This document shows positions 7,396-13,896 of a stretch of 13,896 nt of DNA, piece by piece. The notes under the pieces are model-generated. The model made no database searches and was not told where the DNA came from. It saw only the letters and a list, made by a program, of their open reading frames with translations. This DNA is from Halodesulfurarchaeum sp. GTDB lineage: Archaea > Halobacteriota > Halobacteria > Halobacteriales > Halobacteriaceae. Position numbers and translations under genes: made by a program. The DNA lies in the NCBI GenBank assembly GCA_018334775.1, contig JAGXLJ010000006.1, positions 1-13,896 of the forward strand, in the 5' to 3' direction. The stretch's first letter is position 1. Every line of letters starts with the position of its first letter.

Positions 7396-8304
7396 ATGTT
7401 CACCTTCGAAGCGGACCAAGAGACCTACGACATTCATGGCACTGAAGTCGGTGGCCAACCGGGCGAAACACCGACCCTCATGGTCGGAAGCATTTTCTAT
7501 AAAGGCGACGCTGTTCAAACTGACCCGACGACGGGCGAGTTCGACGAGGAGGCCGCAGAAGAGGCCATCCGCAAGGTCGAGGAAGTCTCCGAGGAGACCG
7601 GCAACCCGGCTGCCTTTGACACCATTGGTGACTCCCCCGAGGCCCTGAAAAAACACATCGAGTTCATGGCCGACGTGACCGACCAACCGATCTTCATGGA
7701 CGGTCCGACGCCGTCGATCCGGTCCGAGGCCGCGAAGTTCGCCGGCGAAATCGGCATCGAAGACCAGATCATCTACAACTCCATCGAGTCCAGTACGAAG
7801 GAGGTCGACAAGGAGATTGAAGCCATCCAGCAGTCCGGTATCAACACCGCGGTCCTCCTGAGTATCGACACGACGGACATGTCCATCGATGGCCGACGAG
7901 GCGCACTCGAAGCCAATCTCGAGGTCACCGAAGAAGCCGGCATCGAACAGCCGATCGTCGACCCCGGCATCATCGATATTCCGGACTCGGGATACGTCGC
8001 AAAGATCATCCACGAACTCAAAAACGAGTATGGTATTCCGATGGGGTGTGCCCCACACAACGAGGTCATCCAGTGGGAGATGAACGACCCGCTCACAGAG
8101 AACTCACGGCAGCTGCGCCAGGCAGTGGCCAACTCAGTCATTTCGCTCCTGGGTGCTGACTTCAACATCTACGGCCCCGTTCACGGTGCAGCGGAGATGT
8201 ATGAAGTCATGTCCACCGCCGACGCCTACGTCGCCTATGGCGCGCAGATGGGCGAAGGCCGCCGTGCAGATCCGGACCACCCGCTGTTCAAGATCTTCCG
8301 ATAA
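7396..8304 (+). CDS. mtrH: MtrH-family methyltransferase (methyl-corrinoid:pterin type)
   Basis: MtrH is the subunit of methanogen methyl-H4MPT:CoM methyltransferase that moves the methyl group between pterin and corrinoid. Relatives in non-methanogens, such as MtgA of Desulfitobacterium, make methyl-THF from a methylated corrinoid protein. The 302-residue protein starts MFTFEADQETYDIHG, the typical MtrH opening, followed by VGGQPGE (18-24), VGSIFY, a long TIM-barrel core, MGCAPHNEVIQW and NIYGPVHGAAEMYEVMSTADA near the end. The GTG at 7378 would add six residues not seen in relatives. No other Mtr subunit is present, so this is not a methanogen complex. With folate enzymes on one side and a corrinoid activator on the other, methyl transfer from a corrinoid protein to THF is the best guess. 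The corrinoid protein and its methyl-amine methyltransferase are not in the window. Confidence 0.9.
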   Translation: MFTFEADQETYDIHGTEVGGQPGETPTLMVGSIFYKGDAVQTDPTTGEFDEEAAEEAIRKVEEVSEETGNPAAFDTIGDSPEALKKHIEFMADVTDQPIFMDGPTPSIRSEAAKFAGEIGIEDQIIYNSIESSTKEVDKEIEAIQQSGINTAVLLSIDTTDMSIDGRRGALEANLEVTEEAGIEQPIVDPGIIDIPDSGYVAKIIHELKNEYGIPMGCAPHNEVIQWEMNDPLTENSRQLRQAVANSVISLLGADFNIYGPVHGAAEMYEVMSTADAYVAYGAQMGEGRRADPDHPLFKIFR

Positions 8305-8333
8305 CAAGTTTCTCCGATTTCGTTTCGATCCGC

Positions 8334-8342
8334 CGTTTTTTT
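8334..8342 (+). terminator. Oligo-T terminator after the MtrH-like gene
   Basis: A run of seven T (8336-8342) lies 31 bases after the stop of the MtrH-like gene and just before the end of the convergent activator gene. It is the longest T run near a gene end in the window. Confidence 0.5.
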
Positions 8343-8352
8343 GCCTGCCCTG

Positions 8353-10305
8353 TTAGTCGTCGGAGTTTGCTTCCTCCAGCCGTGCTGCCTCGAGTTCGCG
8401 GCTCGCCTTGACCCGTTCTTTGACGTGGGGATAGAGATCGAAATCCTCGTGTGGAAGGTACATCGACTCCATGAAATTTTCCTGGAAGACGTCGGTTCCG
8501 GCGATTTCGAAGTACTCGACCTCGTCGACGATCCGTTCGGCCTCGGCCCGTCGCTCGCTGTCCAGCAAGGCAAGTTTGGCCCCGACACCGGCGGCGTTGC
8601 CGAGTGACACGACGTCGTCCTCGTCGATGTCCGGGTACATCCCGATGGTCATCGCCGAGATCTTGTCGATGTAATTGCCAAAGGCCCCCGCCATTAGCAC
8701 ACGATCGGGGTCCTTGATGTCCAGTTCGCCCATGAGCACCCGTGTTCCGGCTTGGATGGCGGCTTTGGCCATCTGGACCGAGCGGATGTCGTTCTGTGTC
8801 ATCACGATGTCCTCTGCGAGTGCGGCCTCCTCGGCGTAGGCGACCACGTATTCGAGTTCCTCGTCGTCGTTTGTCCGGACTCGTGGGTGGTCCATCACTT
8901 CGTCGCGGAACTTCCCGCGCTGATCGACGATCCCGACTTCGAAGAGTTGGGCCAGGGCGTCGATCACGCCGGAGCCACAGAGTCCGTTTGCCGGTTCGTC
9001 GTCGATGGTCTCGTAGGTCGGATCGAGGGTCTCGGGATCGACCCAGAGTTCTTCGATGGCACCGGCCTGCGCTCGGACTCCGTATCGCAACTCCGCTCCT
9101 TCCAGCGCCGGCCCAGCCGGTGCAGAAGTCACCAGCATCTCGTCTTCGTTTCCGACCGATATCTCGCCGTTCGTTCCGATGTCGATACAGACCGTCGTCT
9201 CGGGTTCCTTGTAGTGGCCCGCCACGAGCAGCACGGAGACCTTGTCCGGTCCGACCCAGCCCCCACTGACCGGGAGCCAGTAGACGTACCCCGAGTCGTT
9301 GATGTCGATATCGAGTTCCCTCGCCTTGACCTTCATCGGTGCCTCCCTGGCGGCGACGTAAGGCGACCCCGCAACGTAGGCCGGATCGATGCCCAAGAAG
9401 AGGTGATGCATCGCGGTGTTGCCCACGAAGACGGTCTCGTAGATGTTTTCGTGGTCGATGCCCGCCTCATTGACGACTTCCTTGATGTTCTCGTTGATGC
9501 CCGTCCGTATCTCTTTTTTGAGTTCCTCCCGCCCGTCATCGTTGCGCCGGGTGTACCGCATCCGGGTCATGATGTCCCCGCCCTGTTTTGTCTGGGGATT
9601 AAGTTGGGAGCTGATCGCCTCGGTGTTGCCGTTTTTCAGATTGACGAGGTAGACCGCGACTGTCGTCGTTCCCAGATCGATCGCCAGCCCGTAGGCTGTT
9701 TCCGAGAGGCCGGGTTCGACGTCGATGAGTTCCTCGTCGTCGTAGACTGTCGCGGTTGCTTTGAGTCGGTCCTCGACTTCCTGCTCCCGCATCCGGTTCG
9801 GGAGTTCCCGTTGAATCTCGTAGTCGACCGATTCCAGATCGAGTTCGTAAGTTTCCTCGAGGGCCTCTCCGATTCGTTCGAAGTCGGCTACGTTGTCCGA
9901 AAGCGATGGGGTCGGGAGATTGACGTGGTATTTTTTGACCACCGGATCGATCTCGTATTCGAGTTCGTGGCCCTCCGTGAGAACAATGCCTGCGGTCTTT
10001 TGGGAGTCCGGGGGGACGGTTACATCGACGTCGCCGGGCTCTTCGACCGTGGCCCGACATGTAAGTCTATAGCCGTTCTCCCGCTGTTCCGAGGAGAGGG
10101 TCTGTTCTTCGGCTTTGGCGAAGTCGGAGAGGTTCGCGTCGCCCTCGCCGATAATCGCTTTGCAAGTTCCACACTGACCATTGCCGGCACAGAGCCCTTC
10201 GATACTCACCCCTGCGTCTTCGGCCGCATTCAGAAGTGTCGTATCCGGGTCGACGTCGATTTGTTTTTTCCAGGGGTAGAACGTAACCTGTGACTCCTCG
10301 GACAT
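8353..10305 (-). CDS. Corrinoid activation protein: 2Fe-2S ferredoxin fused to ASKHA ATPase (RACo/DUF4445 type)
   Basis: Proteins of this type use ATP to reduce the inactive Co(II) state of corrinoid proteins back to Co(I), so that methyl transfer can resume. The 650 residues match the bacterial reductive activator (about 630). The N-terminus is a 2Fe-2S ferredoxin with Cys39, Cys45, Cys48 (LCAGNGQCGTC) and Cys83 (YRLTC). The C-x5-C-x2-C spacing is the one typical of this family. A linker and middle domain follow, then the ATPase motifs AIDLGTTTVAVYL (about 205-217), CIDIGTNGEISVG (about 372-384), GLCGSGVIDAL near 440 and RVLMAGAFGNYID near 533. RamA-type activators instead carry two 4Fe-4S clusters, absent here. 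The gene converges on the MtrH-like gene, which gives it an obvious partner pathway. A TTTTTGTAG stretch about 30 bases upstream may be its promoter. Confidence 0.9.
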   Translation of the reverse strand: MSEESQVTFYPWKKQIDVDPDTTLLNAAEDAGVSIEGLCAGNGQCGTCKAIIGEGDANLSDFAKAEEQTLSSEQRENGYRLTCRATVEEPGDVDVTVPPDSQKTAGIVLTEGHELEYEIDPVVKKYHVNLPTPSLSDNVADFERIGEALEETYELDLESVDYEIQRELPNRMREQEVEDRLKATATVYDDEELIDVEPGLSETAYGLAIDLGTTTVAVYLVNLKNGNTEAISSQLNPQTKQGGDIMTRMRYTRRNDDGREELKKEIRTGINENIKEVVNEAGIDHENIYETVFVGNTAMHHLFLGIDPAYVAGSPYVAAREAPMKVKARELDIDINDSGYVYWLPVSGGWVGPDKVSVLLVAGHYKEPETTVCIDIGTNGEISVGNEDEMLVTSAPAGPALEGAELRYGVRAQAGAIEELWVDPETLDPTYETIDDEPANGLCGSGVIDALAQLFEVGIVDQRGKFRDEVMDHPRVRTNDDEELEYVVAYAEEAALAEDIVMTQNDIRSVQMAKAAIQAGTRVLMGELDIKDPDRVLMAGAFGNYIDKISAMTIGMYPDIDEDDVVSLGNAAGVGAKLALLDSERRAEAERIVDEVEYFEIAGTDVFQENFMESMYLPHEDFDLYPHVKERVKASRELEAARLEEANSDD

Positions 10306-10332
10306 TGGTATGTCAACCGTACACGATGACCC

Positions 10333-10341
10333 TACAAAAAC
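10333..10341 (-). promoter_or_regulatory. Candidate promoter of the corrinoid activator gene
   Basis: On the minus strand this reads TTTTTGTAG, ending about 28 bases before the ATG at 10305. No ribosome binding site is seen between, so a leaderless transcript is possible. Confidence 0.35.
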
Positions 10342-10436
10342 TGATTGAACGAAGTCGTATTGGCCCGTACTCCTGGCACCCCTGGAGAGCCATGTTCCCC
10401 GCTCTGTGGATATGAACGCTCAAGGCCATCGCCGCC

Positions 10437-10441
10437 GAGGT
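10437..10441 (+). promoter_or_regulatory. Ribosome binding site of the AstE/AspA-like gene
   Basis: GAGGT ends seven bases before the ATG at 10449, the same spacing as at the dehydrogenase gene and etfA. It supports this start. Confidence 0.6.
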
Positions 10442-10448
10442 CACTGCC

Positions 10449-11408
10449 ATGACTGGCCGGGACGTGAGCCACACTGTCGAATCGGTACCGCTTGCCCGCC
10501 TGCCCTCGGGCCGTACCGTGGAAACGCTTCTCCATCGGTATCGTGGGGACCCATCCGGTCCGACCGTCTACCTGCAGGCGCTCCAGCACGGGGGCGAAGT
10601 CAACGGTGCGGCCGTCCTTCGCCGGCTTCATGAACGACTTCGAAATACAACCCTCGATGGGGAGGTGCTGGCGGTTCCAGTCGCGAACCCCTTTGCCTTC
10701 GACCACCGGGTCTACATGTCCCCAACGCGGTTGGACGCGATCAACTCGAACATGAATCGGATCTGGCCCGGCGACCCAGCGGGGACGTTGATGGAACGGC
10801 TCGTGGACAGTCTCTGGCAGCGCGCCAAAGACGCCGATGCAATCGTCGACTTACACACGGGTGGGCCATACATGTGTTCACACACCCGATTTACGTCCGG
10901 TGACAGTCGTTCGAAGGAGTTAGCCGAAGCATTTGGGGTCGAACTCCTCGTGGAGGACGGGTCCCCGGTCTCCAATCCAGCGAACGGGGGCCAAGGCAAA
11001 ATCCGCGAAGTCGCTGCAGCCGCTGGCATCCCAGCTATCACGCCCGAACTTGCCCACAGCCGGGAAATCGTCGAATCTGCAGTGGAAAGTGGAGTCAGCG
11101 GTATCGAAGACGTGCTACGAGAAATGGGGGTTCTCGATGGGCCAGTGCCTGACCACGAGCCGACAGTCGGAACCGACAAACAGTCCGTCTTCATCGAGGA
11201 GTCGGGTCTGTTCCGCTCGACGACAGTTTCAGTTGGGGACCGACTTCAGGCCGGGACCGAGATCGGTGAAGTGTTCGACCCGACAAGTTTCGAACGGCTC
11301 CAAACCGTTCGAACCGAACGGGAGGGGTTGCTTCTCTCCCTCAACCGCGGTTCGACGGTGATGGAAGGGGAGTCGGTCGGGAGCCTCATCTCGATCGAGG
11401 GCGAATAA
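10449..11408 (+). CDS. AstE/AspA-family zinc deacylase
   Basis: Members of this M14-like family (succinylglutamate desuccinylase, aspartoacylase, diaminobutyrate deacetylase) cleave acyl groups from amino acids with a single zinc. The 319-residue protein has the expected ligands His47 and Glu50 in QHGGEVNG and His136 in DLHTGG, the substrate-binding NMNRIWPG at 101-108, and Glu200 in TPELAHS as the likely general base. The last 75 residues form the small beta-barrel typical of the family (GLFRSTTVSVGDRLQAGTEIG). Arginine succinyl-transfer genes are absent, so desuccinylase activity on arginine catabolites is not supported. It lies just upstream of the YqeC-like gene on the same strand, with a 57-base gap. 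A role in degrading an acylated osmolyte or amino acid is possible but not shown. Confidence 0.82.
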   Translation: MTGRDVSHTVESVPLARLPSGRTVETLLHRYRGDPSGPTVYLQALQHGGEVNGAAVLRRLHERLRNTTLDGEVLAVPVANPFAFDHRVYMSPTRLDAINSNMNRIWPGDPAGTLMERLVDSLWQRAKDADAIVDLHTGGPYMCSHTRFTSGDSRSKELAEAFGVELLVEDGSPVSNPANGGQGKIREVAAAAGIPAITPELAHSREIVESAVESGVSGIEDVLREMGVLDGPVPDHEPTVGTDKQSVFIEESGLFRSTTVSVGDRLQAGTEIGEVFDPTSFERLQTVRTEREGLLLSLNRGSTVMEGESVGSLISIEGE

Positions 11409-11436
11409 GCCGGTTCGGAGTGTAAGGGACGGATGG

Positions 11437-11443
11437 CTTATGG
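11437..11443 (+). promoter_or_regulatory. Possible TATA element of the YqeC-like gene
   Basis: GCTTATG lies about 27 bases before the ATG at 11466. If used, it would make a leaderless transcript and rule out the ATG at 11433. Confidence 0.25.
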
Positions 11444-11465
11444 TCACGGCTCCGAAAGCAGAGAT

Positions 11466-12194
11466 ATGAATTTCGTGACGGAACTCGGCCTGGACTCGGG
11501 GTTGACGGCCGTCGTTGGTGCAGGGGGAAAGAAAAGCACCCTCTACACGGTCGGAACCGAACTTGACCGGGCCGTCTTGACGACAGCTGTCCGGATTCCG
11601 CGATTCGACGAACACGTCGCCGAAATCCACGAAACGACGGATCCAGTTTCGACCCTCGAATCCGTTCGCGAATGGCCAGTGGGCCTTGTTCCGGGATTCG
11701 AGGAATCACGGTATCTCGGCTACGACCTGGAGACGATCGAGGAGATCGCCGCGTGCCCGATTCCGGAGGCGGTGCTCGTCAAATCTGACGGCGCTCGAAA
11801 CCGGGAGTTCAAGGTGCCAGGCGAGGACGAACCCAGGATTCCTCCGGCGGCCGATCGGGTTTTGGGAGTGGTCAGCACCCACATTGTTGGGAAACCCCTG
11901 ACCGAGGAGTACGTGCATCGGCCTGAACGAGTGAGCGCCCTGACCGGGCTGGAGTCGGGCGAGAAAGTCGGGATCGAGGACGTGGCCACTGTCCTTTCGA
12001 GTCCGAATGGGACCCAAAAACACGTCCCAAAGACGGCCGAGTACATTCCAATCCTGAACAAGGTCGATGACGACACGGATCGTGCGACCGCCCGAGAGAT
12101 TGCCGATCGGGTGCTCGAGCGGAGCCGGGCGGATCGGGTTGCGCTCACGCAGTTACGAGGTGCCGAGGAGCCGTTGGTCGAACTCCGCGAGTAG
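11466..12194 (+). CDS. yqeC: YqeC-like accessory protein of selenium/molybdenum hydroxylases
   Basis: YqeC proteins are small putative nucleotide-binding factors found with selenium-dependent molybdenum hydroxylases; their exact role is not settled. The 242-residue protein opens with the usual ELGLDSGLTAVVGAGGKKST, a P-loop-like GAGGKKST at 18-25. It continues with VKSDGARNREFKVPGEDEP (105-123), matching the family's ADGA-x-x-x-P-x-KAP-type motif, then IVGKPLTEEYVHRPER, a GTQKHVPKTA stretch and ILNKVDDD (196-203), a GTPase-like NKxD. The start at 11466 aligns with the family N-terminus; the ATG at 11433 would add 11 unrelated residues. No hydroxylase or XdhC-like gene is visible, but a molybdopterin formate dehydrogenase lies just beyond, so service to that enzyme is a reasonable guess. 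Confidence 0.75.
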   Translation: MNFVTELGLDSGLTAVVGAGGKKSTLYTVGTELDRAVLTTAVRIPRFDEHVAEIHETTDPVSTLESVREWPVGLVPGFEESRYLGYDLETIEEIAACPIPEAVLVKSDGARNREFKVPGEDEPRIPPAADRVLGVVSTHIVGKPLTEEYVHRPERVSALTGLESGEKVGIEDVATVLSSPNGTQKHVPKTAEYIPILNKVDDDTDRATAREIADRVLERSRADRVALTQLRGAEEPLVELRE

Positions 12195-12227
12195 GTATTC
12201 GAGCAGTTGGTCGAAATGTGGGAGTAT

Positions 12228-12557
12228 TCACTCGATCGCGTCCGGATCGATTTCGAGATTTCTGAGGTGGACTGTCCGGCGCCACGCGTAGAAGAAAAAC
12301 CCCAGGAAACCGCCGATTCCGACGAACACGAGGATCGCAAAGCGGGTTTTTCCCCACTCCAATCCGGCTTCGCGGAGGACGATCATGTCGCGGGTCGCGT
12401 AGTAGGCTGCGATCACGCCGATTAATCGAAACAGAACGAACGGTCCTGGCACCAACAGGATCAGCCCGTCGACAATGGCATACAGAATGGCCACCACCAT
12501 CCCCCGCCGGAAAAAGCTGTTATCGACGTAATCGACGGCCTCCGGAACATCACTCAT
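12228..12557 (-). CDS. Small membrane protein downstream of formate dehydrogenase
   Basis: I do not recognise a named family. The 109-residue protein has an acidic N-terminus (MSDVPEAVDYVDNSFF), a hydrophobic segment at about 20-43, a shorter one at 44-55, a basic and acidic loop, a glycine- and phenylalanine-rich segment at about 73-92 ending in YAWRR, and an acidic tail. It therefore has two or three membrane spans. The ATG at 12557 is chosen because the open frame above it is Arg/Ser-rich shadow of the formate dehydrogenase gene. It begins 40 bases after the dehydrogenase stop on the same strand and is probably co-transcribed. No histidine pair for haem is evident, so it is not a standard cytochrome b anchor. 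It could still tether or assist the dehydrogenase. Confidence 0.7.
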   Translation of the reverse strand: MSDVPEAVDYVDNSFFRRGMVVAILYAIVDGLILLVPGPFVLFRLIGVIAAYYATRDMIVLREAGLEWGKTRFAILVFVGIGGFLGFFFYAWRRTVHLRNLEIDPDAIE

Positions 12558-12597
12558 GAGCACCGATTGGAGGAGCCCCGTAGTAAAGCTGTGGGGC

Positions 12598-13896
12598 TCA
12601 GTCCGCACTGGATTCCGTGACGTCCACGGAAATCGTTGCGGCGGCCACCTTGAATTCGGGGATGTTGGCGACCGGGTCGACGGCGTCGTTCGTGACTCGA
12701 TTCGTCTGGGAGTCCTCGAAGTGTGGAGTCGTCCAGACGACCCCCTCTTTCGTGGCCTCAGTGACGTTTGCCGCCACGTCGATTTCGCCACGTCGGGTGG
12801 TCAACTGGACCACGTCCCCGTCCTCGATTCCCCTCGCTTCGGCATCTGTTGGATGGATGTCGATGAAGTTGTGGTCTGTCTGCCGCATGAGGTTTTCCGA
12901 CCGGCGGCTCATCTCGCCAGTGTTGTAGTGCTCTTCGATGCGGCCGGTTGTGAGTACGAGCGGGTACTCCTCGTCTTCGGTCTCCGCGGGTGGCTGGTGG
13001 CTCACGCCCCGGATCTTCCCGAGTCCGTCATCGGTTGGGAACTCCTCTTTGTGAAGGTATTGGGTCCCGTCGTCGTCCTCGCTTTCGACGGGCCACTGCA
13101 TCCCCTGGTCCCCGATTCGATCGTACGTGAGTCCGGCGTAGATGGGCGCTACTTTCCGGAGTTCTTCGAAGACTTCCTCGGGGCCCTCGTAGTCGAATCC
13201 CGCATCGAACAGACGGGTCCCGATCTCGCTCACAATATCGAAGTCGTGGCGCGTGTTGCCCGGCACGTCGATGGCAGGCCGCATCCGCTGGACGCGGCGG
13301 TCGGTGTTTGTCACCGTCCCCCCTCGCTCGACCCAGGACGTCGCCGGCAGGACCACATCGGCGAGTTTTGCGGTCTCGGTCATGAAGATATCCTGTGTGA
13401 CCATGAACTCCAGTTCCTGCAGGTTCGCCTCCACCTCGTTCGAGTTCGGTTCGCTCAGCACCGGGTTCTCGCCCATGACATAGAGGGCTTGGATGTCATC
13501 TCCGGCTGCGTCCGTTACTTCCAGGCTCGTCAGTCCATTCTCAGCTGGCGGTTCGAAGCCCCAGACATCTGCGACAGCGGCCCGGTCATCCGGGTCTTCG
13601 ACTTCGCGGTAGCCAGGGAGGACGTTTGGCATTCCGCCGACGTCACTCGTACCCTGGACGTTGTTCTGGCCGCGGAGTGGGTTAATGCCAGTTCCCGGTT
13701 TCCCGAGGTTCCCTGTGATCAGTGCCAGATTGATGAGATTCTGGACGTTGTCGGTGCCACAAGTCTTTTGGCTCATGCCCATGCCAGTGAAAATAGCCCC
13801 GTTGTCCGCTTCGGCGAAGGTTCTGGCGGCGTCTTTGATCTTTTCGGCATCGACGCCGGCCGTGTTGGCGGCCGCTTCGACGTCGAAATCCGCGAG
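12598..13896 (-). CDS. fdhA: Formate dehydrogenase-type molybdopterin oxidoreductase, C-terminal part (runs off right edge)
   Basis: Enzymes of this kind oxidise formate to CO2 at a molybdenum or tungsten bis-pterin site. The frame is open for 432 residues to the window edge. It shows FTGMGMSQKTCGTDNVQNLI (about 36-55), TGNLGKPGTGINPLRGQNNVQG and GGMPNVLPGY, all close to formate dehydrogenase alpha subunits. LPATSWVERGGTVTNTDRRVQ follows. The dinucleotide-binding domain begins near visible residue 308 with TTGRIEEHYNTGEMSRRSENL and ends in DPVANIPEFKVAAATI. The N-terminal iron-sulfur part and the metal-binding Cys or Sec lie outside the window. The small membrane protein follows downstream. 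Formate made from formyl-THF could be its substrate in this setting. Related enzymes such as nitrate reductases match the HYNTG and LRGQNNVQG motifs less well. Confidence 0.9.
   Translation of the reverse strand, partial: LADFDVEAAANTAGVDAEKIKDAARTFAEADNGAIFTGMGMSQKTCGTDNVQNLINLALITGNLGKPGTGINPLRGQNNVQGTSDVGGMPNVLPGYREVEDPDDRAAVADVWGFEPPAENGLTSLEVTDAAGDDIQALYVMGENPVLSEPNSNEVEANLQELEFMVTQDIFMTETAKLADVVLPATSWVERGGTVTNTDRRVQRMRPAIDVPGNTRHDFDIVSEIGTRLFDAGFDYEGPEEVFEELRKVAPIYAGLTYDRIGDQGMQWPVESEDDDGTQYLHKEEFPTDDGLGKIRGVSHQPPAETEDEEYPLVLTTGRIEEHYNTGEMSRRSENLMRQTDHNFIDIHPTDAEARGIEDGDVVQLTTRRGEIDVAANVTEATKEGVVWTTPHFEDSQTNRVTNDAVDPVANIPEFKVAAATISVDVTESSAD

Noticed and set aside
8752..10293. Long plus-strand open frame (513 codons) opposite the corrinoid activator
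   Set aside because: The product is a low-complexity mix rich in Asp, Val, Arg and Phe without motifs. The minus-strand gene has cluster cysteines and ATPase motifs.
12558..12791. N-terminal extension of the small membrane protein
   Set aside because: The added 78 residues are Arg/Ser/Thr/Pro-rich shadow of the formate dehydrogenase gene; acidic haloarchaeal sequence begins only at the ATG at 12557.
1..13896. CRISPR arrays, insertion sequences, tRNA or rRNA genes
   Set aside because: No regularly spaced repeats, transposase-like proteins, terminal inverted repeats or tRNA-like folds were seen on reading through the window.

Overview
The window looks like chromosome from a halophilic archaeon (class Halobacteria). 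The proteins are strongly acidic and rich in Asp and Glu. Several starts follow a GGAGGTG-type Shine-Dalgarno sequence, while others have a TATA-like box about 28 bases before the ATG and no leader. C1 metabolism here uses folate enzymes. The species cannot be named from the sequence. An anaerobic or facultatively anaerobic life is suggested, but not proven, by the corrinoid activator, the aldehyde:ferredoxin oxidoreductase family gene and the formate dehydrogenase.

Layout, left to right. At 1-540 (minus) is the N-terminal third of a tungsten AOR-family protein cut by the window edge; it starts with GTG. A 433-base AT-rich gap follows. At 974-3508 (plus) is a two-part dimethylglycine/sarcosine dehydrogenase (FAD oxidase half plus GcvT-like folate half), followed by the two subunits of electron transfer flavoprotein (3597-5316). 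folD (5428-6303, minus) converges on etfA and diverges from a methylenetetrahydrofolate reductase-like gene (6454-7290, plus). Next is an MtrH-family methyltransferase (7396-8304, plus), convergent with a large ferredoxin-ASKHA corrinoid activator (8353-10305, minus). Divergent from that are an AstE/AspA-type metallohydrolase (10449-11408) and a YqeC-like molybdo-enzyme accessory protein (11466-12194). On the right, on the minus strand, is the C-terminal part of a formate dehydrogenase-type molybdopterin enzyme (12598 to the edge), followed downstream by a small membrane protein (12228-12557).

Read together, 974-10305 looks like a folate-based route for stripping and oxidising methyl groups from a methylated amine such as glycine betaine. 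A methyltransferase and corrinoid protein not in this window would take the first methyl. The MtrH-like protein would pass it to tetrahydrofolate, with the activator keeping the corrinoid in the Co(I) state. The reductase-like protein, running in the oxidative direction, would make methylene-THF. The dehydrogenase would release the remaining N-methyl groups as methylene-THF and give electrons to ETF. FolD would convert methylene-THF to formyl-THF. The flanking formate dehydrogenase could finish the oxidation to CO2, and the AOR-family enzyme could handle an aldehyde. The gene identities are well supported; the joint pathway, its direction and its substrate are inference.
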